Origin: Phycisphaeraceae bacterium
Lineage (GTDB): Bacteria; Planctomycetota; Phycisphaerae; Phycisphaerales; UBA1924
Direction of reading: 5' to 3'
Assembly (NCBI GenBank): GCA_020639155.1
Contig: JACKHF010000001.1
Location: 434,001-498,000, forward strand
Length of the DNA stretch: 64,000 bases
Shown here: piece by piece, positions 1 to 9,967 of the stretch
Position numbering within the stretch: position 1 is the stretch's first letter
How the letters are laid out: the number at the start of each line of letters is the position of its first letter
Notes under the pieces: model-generated
What the model saw: only the letters and a program-made list of their open reading frames with translations
Database searches by the model: none
What the model was told of the DNA's origin: nothing
Made by a program: the position numbers and the translations under genes

Positions 1-23
1 GACTACTCGATGCTTGACCCACG

Positions 24-956
24 CTAATCGGTCTTTGCAGCCGCTGCTTTCGATGCACGCTTCACGGCTTTCTGCAATCCGTGCAGTTCGGGCGGCGTGA
101 GTTCGCGCCAGTGACCGCGCTGCACGCCCTTCATCTTGAGTGGTCCGATCGCGATGCGCTCGAGCTTCTTGACGGGATGATCAACGTGTGCGAGCATGCG
201 CCGGATCTGCCGGTTCCGCCCCTCGTGGAGCGTCATCTCAAGCACCGTCGTGTCGCGGTTGCGTTTGACGAGTTCCACTTTCACTTCAGCAGTCCGGCTC
301 GCGCCGACTGTTTTTCCTGATTTTCGATCGGCCAGATACAAACCATCGCGGAGTTTTTCGATCTGATCGTCGTCCAGTGAACCACGCACATGCACGAGAT
401 ACGTCTTGGGCAATCCATACCGCGGATGTGTCAACGCGTGCGCAAGATCGCCATCGTTTGTGAGCAGCAGCAAGCCTACCGATTCAAAGTCCAGTCTGCC
501 CACGGGGAACAGTCTCGGCGCGAGCGGATGGTTCACAAAGTCCGTCACGATACGACGCAACGCGCCTTCTTCGTCGCGCGTTGTTGTGACGGTGCGCGCG
601 GGCTTGTTGAACATCACATAGACATTCTTTGAGGGCTTTTTCAGCTTGCGCCCCTCAACGACAATCGTGTCCTCCGCTGGGTCCACCCACACGGGGAGTT
701 CGGTGACAATCCTGCCGTTGACCTCGACGAGCCCGTCCTCGATCATGCGCTCGCAGTCGCGGCGCGAGGCGATGCCCGCGTCCGCCATCACACGCTGCAA
801 ACGCTCACCGCGCGACGCGTCGGTCAGTTCCGACGGACGGTTGTCGTTCTTTCTATGCTGGCGCGACGGCTTGGATGCTGCGTTCCGAGTTGTGTGGGAT
901 GAGTTCTTCTTCGGCGCGCTCTTTGACGGCGCGCGTGCGCTTCGTTGTTGTTTCAC
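24..956 (-). CDS. 23S rRNA pseudouridine synthase, RsuA/RluB family
   Basis: Probably converts a uridine in 23S (or 16S) rRNA to pseudouridine. An S4 RNA-binding domain lies at about residues 52-98 (core RLQRVMADAGIASRR). The synthase domain follows from about residue 118, with the catalytic aspartate in VGRLDFESVG (about D156) and the family motif HEGRNRQIRRML near residue 245. The N-terminal 50 and C-terminal 20 residues are Lys/Arg/Ser/Ala rich and look like disordered basic tails. At 310 aa it has the length usual for RluB, longer than RsuA. RluB, RluE, RluF and RsuA cannot be separated by eye. It is downstream of, and on the same strand as, the 2-oxoglutarate dehydrogenase genes, but no functional link is evident. 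Confidence 0.9.
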   Translation of the reverse strand: MKQQRSARAPSKSAPKKNSSHTTRNAASKPSRQHRKNDNRPSELTDASRGERLQRVMADAGIASRRDCERMIEDGLVEVNGRIVTELPVWVDPAEDTIVVEGRKLKKPSKNVYVMFNKPARTVTTTRDEEGALRRIVTDFVNHPLAPRLFPVGRLDFESVGLLLLTNDGDLAHALTHPRYGLPKTYLVHVRGSLDDDQIEKLRDGLYLADRKSGKTVGASRTAEVKVELVKRNRDTTVLEMTLHEGRNRQIRRMLAHVDHPVKKLERIAIGPLKMKGVQRGHWRELTPPELHGLQKAVKRASKAAAAKTD

Positions 957-1017
957 TGTAACTCTCTTTCGGGGTGATCTGTCTCACGACGATCGTGCTG
1001 CACAACGCGTGCAGCTG

Positions 1018-2316
1018 TTACATGTCAAGCAGGATGCGTGACGGATCCTCAATGGACTTCTTGATATGGACAAGGAAGCTGACCGCGTCGGCACCGTCGA
1101 TGATGCGATGGTCGTAACTCAGCGCAACGTACATCATTGGGCGGAGTGCGATGCTTCCGGGGTTGCTTGGATCTTCGACAGCGCGCTTCGTGATCGCGTG
1201 CATGCCAAGAATGGCTGATTGCGGCGGATTCAGAATCGGCGTTGACATCATCGAGCCGAAGATGCCGCCGTTGGTGATCGTGAACGTGCCGCCGGTCATC
1301 TCCTCGATAGTGAGCTTGCCGTCGCGTGCCTTGATCGCGAGTTCCTTGATGGTCTTCTCGATCGTTGCGAACGACATGCCCTCAGCATTGCGGAGCACGG
1401 GAACAACGAGTCCCTTTGGGCTCGAAACTGCGATCGCGACATCGCAGTAGTCATGCTTCTCGATCTCGGGCCCCTTGTCGCCACCCGCAATGAACGCGTT
1501 GACCATGGGGAATGCGCGGAGCGCGCTGGTTGCGGCCGCGACAAAGAACGACATGAAACCGAGATTGATATCGTGCTTCTTCGCGAAGTCTTCCTTGTAT
1601 TTCTTCCGCAGATCCATGACCGCGGTCATGTCGATCTCGTTGAAGGTTGTGAGCATGGCAGCGGTGTGCTGCGCATCAACGAGGCGCTCGGCAACACGCT
1701 GGCGCAGGCGCGACATCGACTCACGCGGCGCGTTACGCGACCCCCGAGCAGGCGCTGCGTGCGCCGTGCCGTTCATTGAGACGCTGCCATTGGACTGCGC
1801 CTGATGGAACGCAAGGACATCCATCTCGCGAACACGATGCCCCGGCCCCGTGCCAACAATCGACGCAGGATTCACGCCGAGTTCGTCCGCGAGTTTGCGT
1901 GCAGCGGGCGTGATGGACACATCGCCACCCGATGCTGCCGGTGCTGACTGCGCGGGCTTTGGTTCGGGTGATGCCTTCGTTTCAGTCGCAGCGGGCTTTG
2001 GTGGTGCAGCGGTTGTTGCTGAGGCGTTCGCTGCTGCTGCTTTTTCCTGCTTCGCTGGAGCGGCACCTGCCGGCTTCTCTGCAGACTCATCGATCGAACC
2101 GACGGTCGCGCCGACCTCCACCTCGTCGCCCTCGTTTGCGGTGCGCTTGAGCACACCAGCAGCCGGTGCTGGCAACTCCATCGTGATCTTGTCGGTTTCC
2201 AGTTCGAGCACGGTCTCGTCGCGCTCGACCCATTCGCCATCCTGCTTCAGCCACGCAGCAATCACGCCGGATGTCACACTCTCACCAACTGTTGGGATGA
2301 CGATGTCCGTCGCCAT
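1018..2316 (-). CDS. sucB: 2-oxoglutarate dehydrogenase E2, dihydrolipoyllysine succinyltransferase
   Basis: E2 core of the 2-oxoglutarate dehydrogenase complex; transfers the succinyl group from lipoamide to CoA in the TCA cycle. An N-terminal lipoyl domain carries the lipoylated lysine in ETDKITMELP (about K43). An Ala/Pro/Lys-rich hinge follows (about residues 80-135). Next come an E1/E3-binding domain (ITPAARKLADELGV) and the catalytic acyltransferase domain, with the active-site histidine in SYDHRIIDGADAV near the C-terminus. I chose the ATG at 2316 (MATDIVIPTVGES) because GGAG precedes it and the protein then begins as the family does. An in-frame GTG eight codons upstream is the alternative. 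It sits 91 bp downstream of the E1 gene on the same strand, so sucA-sucB is a likely operon. No E3 (lpd) gene is in the window. Confidence 0.95.
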   Translation of the reverse strand: MATDIVIPTVGESVTSGVIAAWLKQDGEWVERDETVLELETDKITMELPAPAAGVLKRTANEGDEVEVGATVGSIDESAEKPAGAAPAKQEKAAAANASATTAAPPKPAATETKASPEPKPAQSAPAASGGDVSITPAARKLADELGVNPASIVGTGPGHRVREMDVLAFHQAQSNGSVSMNGTAHAAPARGSRNAPRESMSRLRQRVAERLVDAQHTAAMLTTFNEIDMTAVMDLRKKYKEDFAKKHDINLGFMSFFVAAATSALRAFPMVNAFIAGGDKGPEIEKHDYCDVAIAVSSPKGLVVPVLRNAEGMSFATIEKTIKELAIKARDGKLTIEEMTGGTFTITNGGIFGSMMSTPILNPPQSAILGMHAITKRAVEDPSNPGSIALRPMMYVALSYDHRIIDGADAVSFLVHIKKSIEDPSRILLDM

Positions 2317-2407
2317 GGTTGTTGTCTCCGTTGTGCTCACTGTGGGTGCCTGTGGTTGGATGGTTGCAGAGAAAATGGATCAGAAAACAAAACCAATGGG
2401 AGGCAGC

Positions 2408-5299
2408 TTACTTAGCGCCGGCCTTTGCCTTTGCTCGTACAGCAACCGAGGATGATTTCTCGGGTTCATCGGCGAACGCCTGCGCGATGAGCCACTCCTG
2501 CTCCTCTTTGTGCATGCGCTTGGAACCGGTTGCGGACGACGAACTCGCATCGCGCCCGATGTATCGTGCGATCTCGATGCCCGCCTTCTCGCGGAGCTTG
2601 TCCTGCAGGAACAGGAACGCGCCAATGTTTCGAGGCTCTTCCTGCACCCAGACCAACTCTGCGGATGTCGGATACCTGCCGACGGTCTTCTTCACAAGTT
2701 CGGTGTGCAATGGATACACCTGCTCGACGCGGACAATCGCAACGTCGTCGCGTCCGAGTTCGTCGCGCTTTGCTGCAAGCTCATAGAAAACCTTGCCCGA
2801 GCAGAGGATCACACGCTTGACCTTGCTCACGGATGTCTTGCGAGTGCGCTTGCCGTTGTCACCCGCGCCCGCAGCTGTAAACTTCGGATCGTCGATCACT
2901 TCAAGGAATGAACCCTTCGTCAGTTCGTCGATTGTGCTCGTCGCAGTGCGAAGCATTGATTTCGGCGTCATCACAACAAGCGGCTTCCGAAAATCGCGCT
3001 GCACCTGCCGACGGATCAGATGGAACATCTGCGCACCCGTGGATGGGTACACGACCTGGATATTTTTCTGTGCGCACGACTGGAGGAACCGCTCCATGCG
3101 ACCGGACGAGTGCTCAGGGCCTGCGCCCTCATATCCATGCGGGAGCAGCATCACCAGACCCGACCACCGATCCCACTTGATTTCTGCGTTGACGATAAAC
3201 TGATCGATGATGGTCTGCGCGCCATTGACAAAGTCACCGAACTGCGCTTCCCACAAGACCAACTGATACGGATCGACCATGCTGGCGCCGTACTCAAACC
3301 CGAGCACGGACGCTTCCGAAAGAGGGCTGTCCCACACACCGAACTGCGCCTGACGCTTTCTGCCATCGTCCATCTTGGAGAGCGGCGGTGTATCGGTACC
3401 GGGCATACCGACCTCGGTGATGTGATCGAGCGGGATATATGCCTCACCCGTCTTTGCATCACGGAGCACACCGTGACGGTGGCTGAACGTGCCTCGGCGA
3501 CAGTCCTGACCGCTCAAACGAACCGGCACGCCTTCAAGCAGCAGCGACCCGTACGCGAGCGATTCTGCATCGGCGTAACTAATCTTCTTCGTCTTTGGAA
3601 GTTCCTTGCGATCCTTCAGCAGATTCACAAGCTTTCGATGGACATTGAAGCCTTCAGGGACTGTGCCAAGCGCGTTGCAGATCAGCGTCAACGTCTTCAT
3701 TGGAACACCGGTGTTCACCGGCTCAAAGTCCCACGACCGCTTCATCTTCGACCATCGGCGCGAACCCGGATCGATCGTAGGGTCATATGGCTGGTTCTTT
3801 GCAGCGTCTTGCGCGCGCTCGAGCGCCTCGTTGATCTCGTCCTTGATCGCCTGCATCACCTGATTGTTGATGACACCGGTTGCGAGCAACTTGTCAGCGT
3901 ACACGTTCAGGACACTCGGCTTCTTCTTGATCTTGTCCGCCATCAAGGGCTGGGTGAATGCTGCCTCGTCCTGCTCGTTGTGACCATACTTGCGGAATCC
4001 AACAAGGTCGATGAACACGTCCTTGCCGAACTTCTGGCGGTATTCGACCGCGATCTGCGCAGCTGTCACACACGCCTCAGGGTCGTCACCATTCACGTGG
4101 AAGATCGGCGCATCGATCATCTTCGCGACGTCGGTGCAATAGCGGGTCGATCGAGCGTCTTCGGGGAGCGTTGTGAAACCGATCTGGTTGTTAATTACGA
4201 CGTGGACCGTGCCGCCAACCGTGTAGCCCTCGAGTTGCGACAGGTTCAGACACTCTGCGATGATGCCCTGGCCAGCAATAGCTGCATCGCCGTGGATCAG
4301 CAGCGGCATAATGTGCTTGCGCTGGAGATCACCTGAAAGGTACTGCTTTGCACGTGCTCGGCCAAGCACAACGGGATCGACCGCATCAAGGTGGCTTGGA
4401 TTGCTCGACAACGCAAGATGCATTGTCTTTCCGTTTGCCAGCGTGCGCTGACCGGAATATCCGCGATGGTACTTTACGTCGCCGCCGCCATCGACAAAGT
4501 CCTCGCCCCACGTGTCCTCGAACTCAGTGAAAATCTGCTCGTAGCTCTTGCCAACAACATTGTTGAGCACATTGAGTCTGCCGCGATGGGCCATGCCGAT
4601 CACGGTCTCTTCGACATTGAGATCTGAAGCACGTTCGATCATCTGTTCCAACAGCACGATCAGAGATTCGCCGCCTTCGAGACTGAACCGCTTGTCGCCC
4701 GGATAGCGCTTGCCGAGGAACGTCTCGAATGATTCACTCTTCAGTACCTGCGAGAGCAGGCGCTTGCGGGTGTCATCGCTGATGGGAATGCGTCCCTCGT
4801 TCTCCTCGATCACACGCCAGAGCCATTCGCGCTCTTCGGTGTTCTGCACGTGCATGTACTCAAAGCCAATGTTCCTGCAATAGGTTCGATCAAGATGATC
4901 GATAACCTCTTGCAAGGGCCCGCCCGCATACAGGCTCGCAGCTGATGGATCGACGTGGCGCGTCAGATCTGCCTTCGCCAACCCATGATGTTCGAGTGTC
5001 ATCGCCTTCGGACGCTCGTTGACGCGGCCGAACGGATCGACGGTGGCTGCGATGTGCCCGAGCTGGCGGTACGCATAAATCAGATCAGCGATCCCACGAT
5101 CGACGCCAGAGGTCTTGTCGGAGGTGCTGCCAAGGCTTGAAGCGAGCTCAAATCCCTGAAAGAAGGCCCTGACATCGGGCGGCAGTGAATCCGGGTTGGT
5201 GCGGTACTGCTCGTGCTGGGCATCCAGGTACGCTGCGTTCCAACCATTTGTAGCTGCTGGACTTGCGCTCGTTCCGGTTGTTCCACGTGTGGAGGTCAT
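2408..5299 (-). CDS. sucA: 2-oxoglutarate dehydrogenase E1 component
   Basis: Thiamine-diphosphate-dependent decarboxylase of the 2-oxoglutarate dehydrogenase complex. The N-terminus has the E2-binding segment seen in proteobacterial-type E1 (WNAAYLDAQHEQYRTNP). The body has the ThDP-binding part with HGDAAIAGQGIIAE and GHNEQDE, and the C-terminal transketolase-like part with HGYEGAGPEHSSGRMER and the VWVQEEPRNIGAF motif. I use the ATG at 5299 (MTSTRGTTGT), giving 963 aa, because GAGGG lies 8 nt upstream. An upstream in-frame start at 5347 would add 16 residues not typical of the family. It leads the sucAB gene pair. Length and motifs are normal. Confidence 0.95.
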   Translation of the reverse strand: MTSTRGTTGTSASPAATNGWNAAYLDAQHEQYRTNPDSLPPDVRAFFQGFELASSLGSTSDKTSGVDRGIADLIYAYRQLGHIAATVDPFGRVNERPKAMTLEHHGLAKADLTRHVDPSAASLYAGGPLQEVIDHLDRTYCRNIGFEYMHVQNTEEREWLWRVIEENEGRIPISDDTRKRLLSQVLKSESFETFLGKRYPGDKRFSLEGGESLIVLLEQMIERASDLNVEETVIGMAHRGRLNVLNNVVGKSYEQIFTEFEDTWGEDFVDGGGDVKYHRGYSGQRTLANGKTMHLALSSNPSHLDAVDPVVLGRARAKQYLSGDLQRKHIMPLLIHGDAAIAGQGIIAECLNLSQLEGYTVGGTVHVVINNQIGFTTLPEDARSTRYCTDVAKMIDAPIFHVNGDDPEACVTAAQIAVEYRQKFGKDVFIDLVGFRKYGHNEQDEAAFTQPLMADKIKKKPSVLNVYADKLLATGVINNQVMQAIKDEINEALERAQDAAKNQPYDPTIDPGSRRWSKMKRSWDFEPVNTGVPMKTLTLICNALGTVPEGFNVHRKLVNLLKDRKELPKTKKISYADAESLAYGSLLLEGVPVRLSGQDCRRGTFSHRHGVLRDAKTGEAYIPLDHITEVGMPGTDTPPLSKMDDGRKRQAQFGVWDSPLSEASVLGFEYGASMVDPYQLVLWEAQFGDFVNGAQTIIDQFIVNAEIKWDRWSGLVMLLPHGYEGAGPEHSSGRMERFLQSCAQKNIQVVYPSTGAQMFHLIRRQVQRDFRKPLVVMTPKSMLRTATSTIDELTKGSFLEVIDDPKFTAAGAGDNGKRTRKTSVSKVKRVILCSGKVFYELAAKRDELGRDDVAIVRVEQVYPLHTELVKKTVGRYPTSAELVWVQEEPRNIGAFLFLQDKLREKAGIEIARYIGRDASSSSATGSKRMHKEEQEWLIAQAFADEPEKSSSVAVRAKAKAGAK

Positions 5300-5454
5300 A
5301 AGGGTCCCTCGGACCGTGCCTTTGCAGCCGCGGACGAGCCGAACCAAAGCCTGTCTTCAGCCGGCGAACGCTGCAGGTCCGTTTGCCATCGGCTGAATCG
5401 TAGCCGACACCCCGAAATGCACAAGAAAAATGGGTGGAAAGGCTGATTTCGCGC

Positions 5455-6234
5455 TCAGATGCTCGCAGCCATCGCCTCGACGATTTGGGCAAATGGCCCT
5501 GCGTCAAGCGATGCTCCACCCACCAGAAACCCGTCGATATCGGGCATCTGGGCGAGTTCGGGCGCATTTCCCGGCTTTACACTGCCGCCATACTGGATGC
5601 GGATCTCACTGGCAAGCCGATCGTCGTGCATATCAGCCAGAACAGCCCGAATCTGCTGATGTGCTGCCTGTGCATCGGCTGGAGTTGCTGTCTTGCCCGT
5701 GCCAATTGCCCAGACCGGCTCGTACGCAATAACAATTCGTCCTATAACATCATCCGGCACCAGTGCCAGACCAGATCGAAGCTGCTGCTCATTAATCGCG
5801 TCTGTCTGGCCAGCCTCTCGCTGATCGAGCGTCTCACCGATGCACAGAACCACGTCGAGGCCTGCATCGAGTGCAGCTCGAAGTTTCTGGTTCACAATCA
5901 CGTCAGTCTCACCAATGACGTGGCGACGTTCTGAGTGTCCGACGAGCACCCACGCACAGCCACAGTCTTTTAGCATGGGCAGAGAAACCTCGCCGGTGTA
6001 CGCACCATCCGAATATTGGCTGCAGTCCTGGGCACCCATCTCGACCGAAGCAGCACTCGCACGGACAGTGGCTCCAACCGCATAAAGGTACGGAAACGCT
6101 GGAAACAGCGTGACATCCACCGATGTGGACGCGTCATGCACTGCCCTGCCTGTTGCTTCAGCAAGTTGGACTGATCGCTGACGATCGAGATTCATCTTCC
6201 AGTTTCCACCAACGATCGGCTTGCGCTGTGCCAT
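5455..6234 (-). CDS. tpiA: Triosephosphate isomerase
   Basis: Interconverts dihydroxyacetone phosphate and glyceraldehyde 3-phosphate in glycolysis and gluconeogenesis. All catalytic elements are present: NWKMN with the substrate-binding lysine (K13), VGHSERR with the catalytic histidine (about H99), AYEPVWAIGTGK with the catalytic glutamate (about E171) and the phosphate-binding YGGSVKPGN near the C-terminus. At 259 aa it is a full-length single-domain TIM barrel. The ATG at 6234 is preceded by AGGAG at good spacing. It is transcribed divergently from the epimerase gene at 6308, so the 73 bp between them should hold both promoters. No strong consensus promoter was picked out there. Confidence 0.97.
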   Translation of the reverse strand: MAQRKPIVGGNWKMNLDRQRSVQLAEATGRAVHDASTSVDVTLFPAFPYLYAVGATVRASAASVEMGAQDCSQYSDGAYTGEVSLPMLKDCGCAWVLVGHSERRHVIGETDVIVNQKLRAALDAGLDVVLCIGETLDQREAGQTDAINEQQLRSGLALVPDDVIGRIVIAYEPVWAIGTGKTATPADAQAAHQQIRAVLADMHDDRLASEIRIQYGGSVKPGNAPELAQMPDIDGFLVGGASLDAGPFAQIVEAMAASI

Positions 6235-6307
6235 CGATATCTCCTGTCCAGATCAAATCGGCTCCGCTTTCTTCTAAAGCCGAGCAATCAAGTGCAAAGA
6301 ATACTCC

Positions 6308-7327
6308 ATGCCCAACGACCCATCCGAGACACAACTCCCGATCACCATCGACTGGACGCAGGTTCGCGTGGTTGTAACCGGCGCATCGGGCTTTCTTGGA
6401 CGGAATGTGGTCAACGTGCTGCGAACGCGTGGAGTCCCGGTTAGGCACATCGCAACACCATCGCACCACCAGTACGATCTCACGCAACCCGGTGCTGCAT
6501 CTGCCATGCTGCGTGAAGCCTTTGCCCATCAGCATGCAAAGCCCGATGTCGTTATCCACTGCGCAGGATTCGTCGGTGGTCTCGGCGCGAATCGCAACTT
6601 CCCCGCGCGCATGTTCCACGACAACATGGCGATGGCACTCAATCTCGTCGAGGCGTGCCGCACCGACATGCTCCCGCTACGGAACGGTCGCATCGTGCTT
6701 GTCGGCTCTATGGTGACGTACCCGGCAGATGCTCCGGTCCCGTTCCACGAGGACACACTCTGGGAGGGCAAGCCCGAGCAAGGCTCGTTCCCGTATGCTG
6801 TCGCAAAGCTCGCGTCGCTTGAACTGCTTCGTGCGTATCACACCCAGCACGGACTTCCCAGCGCATACGTCATACCAACGAATCTCTACGGCCCCGGCGA
6901 TAACTTTGACCCTGCGACCTCGCACGCTGCTGCAGCGATCATCGAGCGCTGCGTGATCGCTGCGCACAACAACGAACCCACCATCACGAACTGGGGATCA
7001 GGAAAACCGACGCGCCAGTTCCTGTACATCGAGGATGCAGCGAAGGGTGTTGTTGCTGCTGCCGAACGTGTGACCGATCAGGCACCAGTACCGATCAACC
7101 TTGGTACAGGACAGGAGACATCGCTGAAGGACTTTGTGCAATGCGCGTGCGATGCAGCAGGGTTCACCGGCGACATTCAGTGGGACACCACAAAGCCCGA
7201 CGGCGTTGCACGCCGCAGCCTCGATCGATCGCGCGCCAAAGCACTTCTCGGCTGGCACGCTGCCACCCCCTTGCACGAGGGCGTTGCAAACACCGTCGCG
7301 TGGTATCGTGAAAACATGCTCAACTAG
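6308..7327 (+). CDS. NAD(P)-dependent sugar epimerase, GDP-L-fucose synthase-like
   Basis: Extended short-chain dehydrogenase that probably acts on a nucleotide sugar. The Rossmann glycine motif is VTGASGFLG (about residues 24-31), and the catalytic YxxxK is PYAVAK (about residue 160). The segments HCAGFVGGLGANRNFP and TNLYGPGDNFDP are hallmarks of the GDP-L-fucose synthase (Fcl/WcaG) subgroup, which makes GDP-L-fucose from GDP-4-keto-6-deoxymannose. No GDP-mannose dehydratase partner lies in the window, so the substrate is not proven. It is followed at 19-28 bp by the cysteine desulfurase-like gene and then a glycosyltransferase on the same strand, suggesting a shared transcript feeding surface polysaccharide. 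Confidence 0.85.
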   Translation: MPNDPSETQLPITIDWTQVRVVVTGASGFLGRNVVNVLRTRGVPVRHIATPSHHQYDLTQPGAASAMLREAFAHQHAKPDVVIHCAGFVGGLGANRNFPARMFHDNMAMALNLVEACRTDMLPLRNGRIVLVGSMVTYPADAPVPFHEDTLWEGKPEQGSFPYAVAKLASLELLRAYHTQHGLPSAYVIPTNLYGPGDNFDPATSHAAAAIIERCVIAAHNNEPTITNWGSGKPTRQFLYIEDAAKGVVAAAERVTDQAPVPINLGTGQETSLKDFVQCACDAAGFTGDIQWDTTKPDGVARRSLDRSRAKALLGWHAATPLHEGVANTVAWYRENMLN

Positions 7328-7354
7328 CTCGTTTCCAGACCTACGATGCACGCG

Positions 7355-8590
7355 ATGGTCCGTCTCTACCTTGACAATGCTGCGACATCCTTTCCTAAGC
7401 CGCCGGGCGTGTATGAAGCAATGCTGGAGTTTGGCACACATATTGGCTCATCACCTGGACGAGGACACTACGCAGAGGCGAAACAGGGCGCAGCCATACT
7501 CGCCGAGACACGATCACTCCTGTGCGATCTGTTCAACGGCGAAGATCCAAATCATGTCATCTTCACACTCAACACCTCGGATGCACTGAACTTAGCGATC
7601 AAGGGTATTCTCGGTCACGCAATCCTTTCACGCAAGCGAACCACCCGCCCCGTGCATGCGATTACAACCAGAATGGACCACAACTCGGTCCTGCGACCAC
7701 TTGCTGCGATGCATTCTCAACACGACGTGCAATGGACGTGCGTGGATGCCGATCCCAAGACCGGTGTGATTGAGCCTGCATCTGTTCGCGACGCAATGTC
7801 AGACGACACCGCGCTCGTCGTGATCAACATGGCATCGAACGTCACTGGCACGATTCAGGACGTCGCATCCATCGCTGACATCTGCCGAAAAAGAAACATC
7901 CCACTGCTGGTCGATGCAGCGCAAGCCGCAGGGCATCTGCCAATCGACGTGCAGACACTCGGCATTGATCTCCTTGCTGTGCCGGGACATAAGGGACTGC
8001 TCGGTCCACAAGGAACAGGCGCGCTCTACATCAGGCCCGGCATCGAGCAGCGCATGACAACCGTGCGCGAGGGCGGCACGGGGAGCAGCTATGAACTGGA
8101 CGTGCAACCAGACGCGATGCCCGAGCGCTTCGAAGCTGGATCGCACAACACCGTTGGTATCGCGGGCTGGCGCGTTGCGCTGCAGTGGCTCAAACAGAAA
8201 TCAGTAGAAACACTGAGACTGCATGAAGTTACACTGGGAGAACAGTTGATTCGCGGGTTTGCTGATCTTTCCTGCAATGGACTTCAACTGCTTGGACCTG
8301 CCAGGATGGATCTTCGCGTCGGGGTGTTCTCGGTTGTCCATCAATCTATTGCACCAACAACACTTGCACAGCGACTGGAACAGCATCAGGTTCTTGTGCG
8401 AAGCGGCATTCACTGCGCACCCCGCGCACACCGCACATTCGGAACACTGGAAAATCCCCGATCGTTGGGTGCAACAAGACTAAGCCTCGGGCCGTACATC
8501 ACTTCGCACGATATTGAGCGAACGTTGAGTGCGCTTGCCGATAGTGTGGCAACACCGAGAGTGCTCGCAAGTGCGAGTGTGAGTTCCTGA
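7355..8590 (+). CDS. Cysteine desulfurase-like class V aminotransferase
   Basis: PLP enzyme of the class V aminotransferase/cysteine desulfurase fold. The start (VRLYLDNAATSFPKPPGVYE), the SPGRGHY motif, the PLP lysine in VPGHKGLLGPQGTG and a C-terminal cysteine in RSGIHCAPRAHR match the cysteine desulfurase family that resembles SufS/CsdA but is often not part of an isc/suf cluster. The conserved cysteine suggests a real persulfide-forming enzyme, but no Fe-S scaffold genes are nearby, so the sulfur acceptor is unknown. I take the ATG at 7355; an upstream in-frame ATG at 7346 would add three residues. It lies between the epimerase and glycosyltransferase genes on the same strand. Confidence 0.85.
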   Translation: MVRLYLDNAATSFPKPPGVYEAMLEFGTHIGSSPGRGHYAEAKQGAAILAETRSLLCDLFNGEDPNHVIFTLNTSDALNLAIKGILGHAILSRKRTTRPVHAITTRMDHNSVLRPLAAMHSQHDVQWTCVDADPKTGVIEPASVRDAMSDDTALVVINMASNVTGTIQDVASIADICRKRNIPLLVDAAQAAGHLPIDVQTLGIDLLAVPGHKGLLGPQGTGALYIRPGIEQRMTTVREGGTGSSYELDVQPDAMPERFEAGSHNTVGIAGWRVALQWLKQKSVETLRLHEVTLGEQLIRGFADLSCNGLQLLGPARMDLRVGVFSVVHQSIAPTTLAQRLEQHQVLVRSGIHCAPRAHRTFGTLENPRSLGATRLSLGPYITSHDIERTLSALADSVATPRVLASASVSS

Positions 8591-8614
8591 CTGAGTGAAT
8601 GCAAGGGGTATCCC

Positions 8615-9952
8615 GTGACTCGGCCACGCGTTTGTATTGTGTCGCACGAGTTGATGCCGTTTTATGGTGCGGGTATCGGGGTGCATGCAAATAATCTGGC
8701 GCGTGCAATGCGCGATGCCGGGTGTGAGACACATATCGTCACGGGGCCGCATCCTGATCTGAAGATTCGCGATGCGAGCGAGTTGGATGGTATCCATATC
8801 CATCCAGTAAACATTGATCGTGCGCGGGCAGTGCTTCAGTCATCGCTTCCGAAGGTTCCGCCCACATGGAACGACATTTATGCGCGCGCTGTTGCAGAAG
8901 CGATGCACATTCTGACGCTCGAACAACCATTCGATCTGGTCGAATATCCCGAGTTTGGTGGTGAGGGTGCTCTCATCGGAGCGTGGCGAGCTTTAGGCAA
9001 GATCCATGCAACAACACTGGTTGTCCGCTTGCATACTCCTTTGCAGATGTGCATGGAGCTGAATCGCGAGCGCCCAAGCCCAAAGGACCATGTGCCTGTA
9101 TTCAGGCTGGAGATCCAGTCGATCCTGCTGGCTGATGTTGTGGTCTCCCCTTCTCGGGCGCTCTTAGATCGTGTGCGATCACGCTTTGGATCAAGTGATC
9201 GCTGGCCGAAGATCGAGCGTGTTATCCCAAATCCATTTGACGTGGAATCTTTCACCCAGTTGTGCCAGACGAAACAAGTCTTCGAGCAACCAACGATTCT
9301 CTACGTTGGTCGGCTCGAATGGCGCAAGGGGGTTGACACGCTGGTTCGTGCGTGGGCTCGTGTCAAGATGCACCACAAGGATGCCCAGCTTGTGATTGTC
9401 GGCACAGACACGCACACAGGACCGACGCGTGACAGCTCGTTTCACAGTTCGTCCATGCGAAGCTACTTGAACTCACTTGTCTCTGCAATGAACCTGAACA
9501 GCTCAATCCGGTTTCTTGGCGGTGTCGATCGAGCGTCCCTTGGTCCCATGATGCAGAGCGCAGCAGCCTTGTGTCTGCCGTCACGATTCGAAAACTTCCC
9601 CACCGTTGTGCTCGAAGCATTGTCAGCTGGAGTGCCTGTTGTCGCATCCGACGCTGGCGGGCAGGCGGAGATCATCGACGAGGACATCACAGGGCTGCTA
9701 GCACCTCCAGACAATGATGAACAGCTTGCAAAGGCGCTGATGCATGCGCTGGACACACCGTCGCTTGCAGCCAGCGCTCGATCGCAGGGGCCAGCACGTG
9801 TCGCAATACTGTGCGAACCCTCTCAGATTGCCCAGCAAATGCTCCAGCTGATCCCGGAACCAACCGAGGAACTGCGTCCTGAGGACCTTGCGGCTGAAGA
9901 AGACCTTGCCCAGATCACAACCAAGGACGATGAAACCAGCGCCAGCGAGTGA
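8615..9952 (+). CDS. Glycosyltransferase family 4 (GT-B)
   Basis: Retaining GT-B glycosyltransferase, cytoplasmic or peripheral to the membrane, transferring a sugar from a nucleotide donor. The N-terminal domain starts with RVCIVSHELMPFYGAGIGVH, typical of the acceptor half with its glycine-rich loop. The donor half begins at about ILYVGRLEWRKGVDTLVRAW and carries the family-4 signature LPSRFENFPTVVLEALSAG, with the E-x7-E pair. The last 40 residues are strongly acidic. The start is a GTG at 8615 preceded by AAGGGG. It ends 15 bp before rsmH. The acceptor and sugar cannot be told from sequence; the neighbouring epimerase suggests a deoxysugar-containing glycan. Confidence 0.9.
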   Translation: MTRPRVCIVSHELMPFYGAGIGVHANNLARAMRDAGCETHIVTGPHPDLKIRDASELDGIHIHPVNIDRARAVLQSSLPKVPPTWNDIYARAVAEAMHILTLEQPFDLVEYPEFGGEGALIGAWRALGKIHATTLVVRLHTPLQMCMELNRERPSPKDHVPVFRLEIQSILLADVVVSPSRALLDRVRSRFGSSDRWPKIERVIPNPFDVESFTQLCQTKQVFEQPTILYVGRLEWRKGVDTLVRAWARVKMHHKDAQLVIVGTDTHTGPTRDSSFHSSSMRSYLNSLVSAMNLNSSIRFLGGVDRASLGPMMQSAAALCLPSRFENFPTVVLEALSAGVPVVASDAGGQAEIIDEDITGLLAPPDNDEQLAKALMHALDTPSLAASARSQGPARVAILCEPSQIAQQMLQLIPEPTEELRPEDLAAEEDLAQITTKDDETSASE

Positions 9953-9967
9953 AGCTACGCTCCATGT

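Noticed and set aside
3020..4336. Long open frame (438 codons) antisense to sucA
   Set aside because: Mirrors a strongly conserved enzyme on the other strand and its translation has no domain logic; a shadow frame of high-GC codon use.
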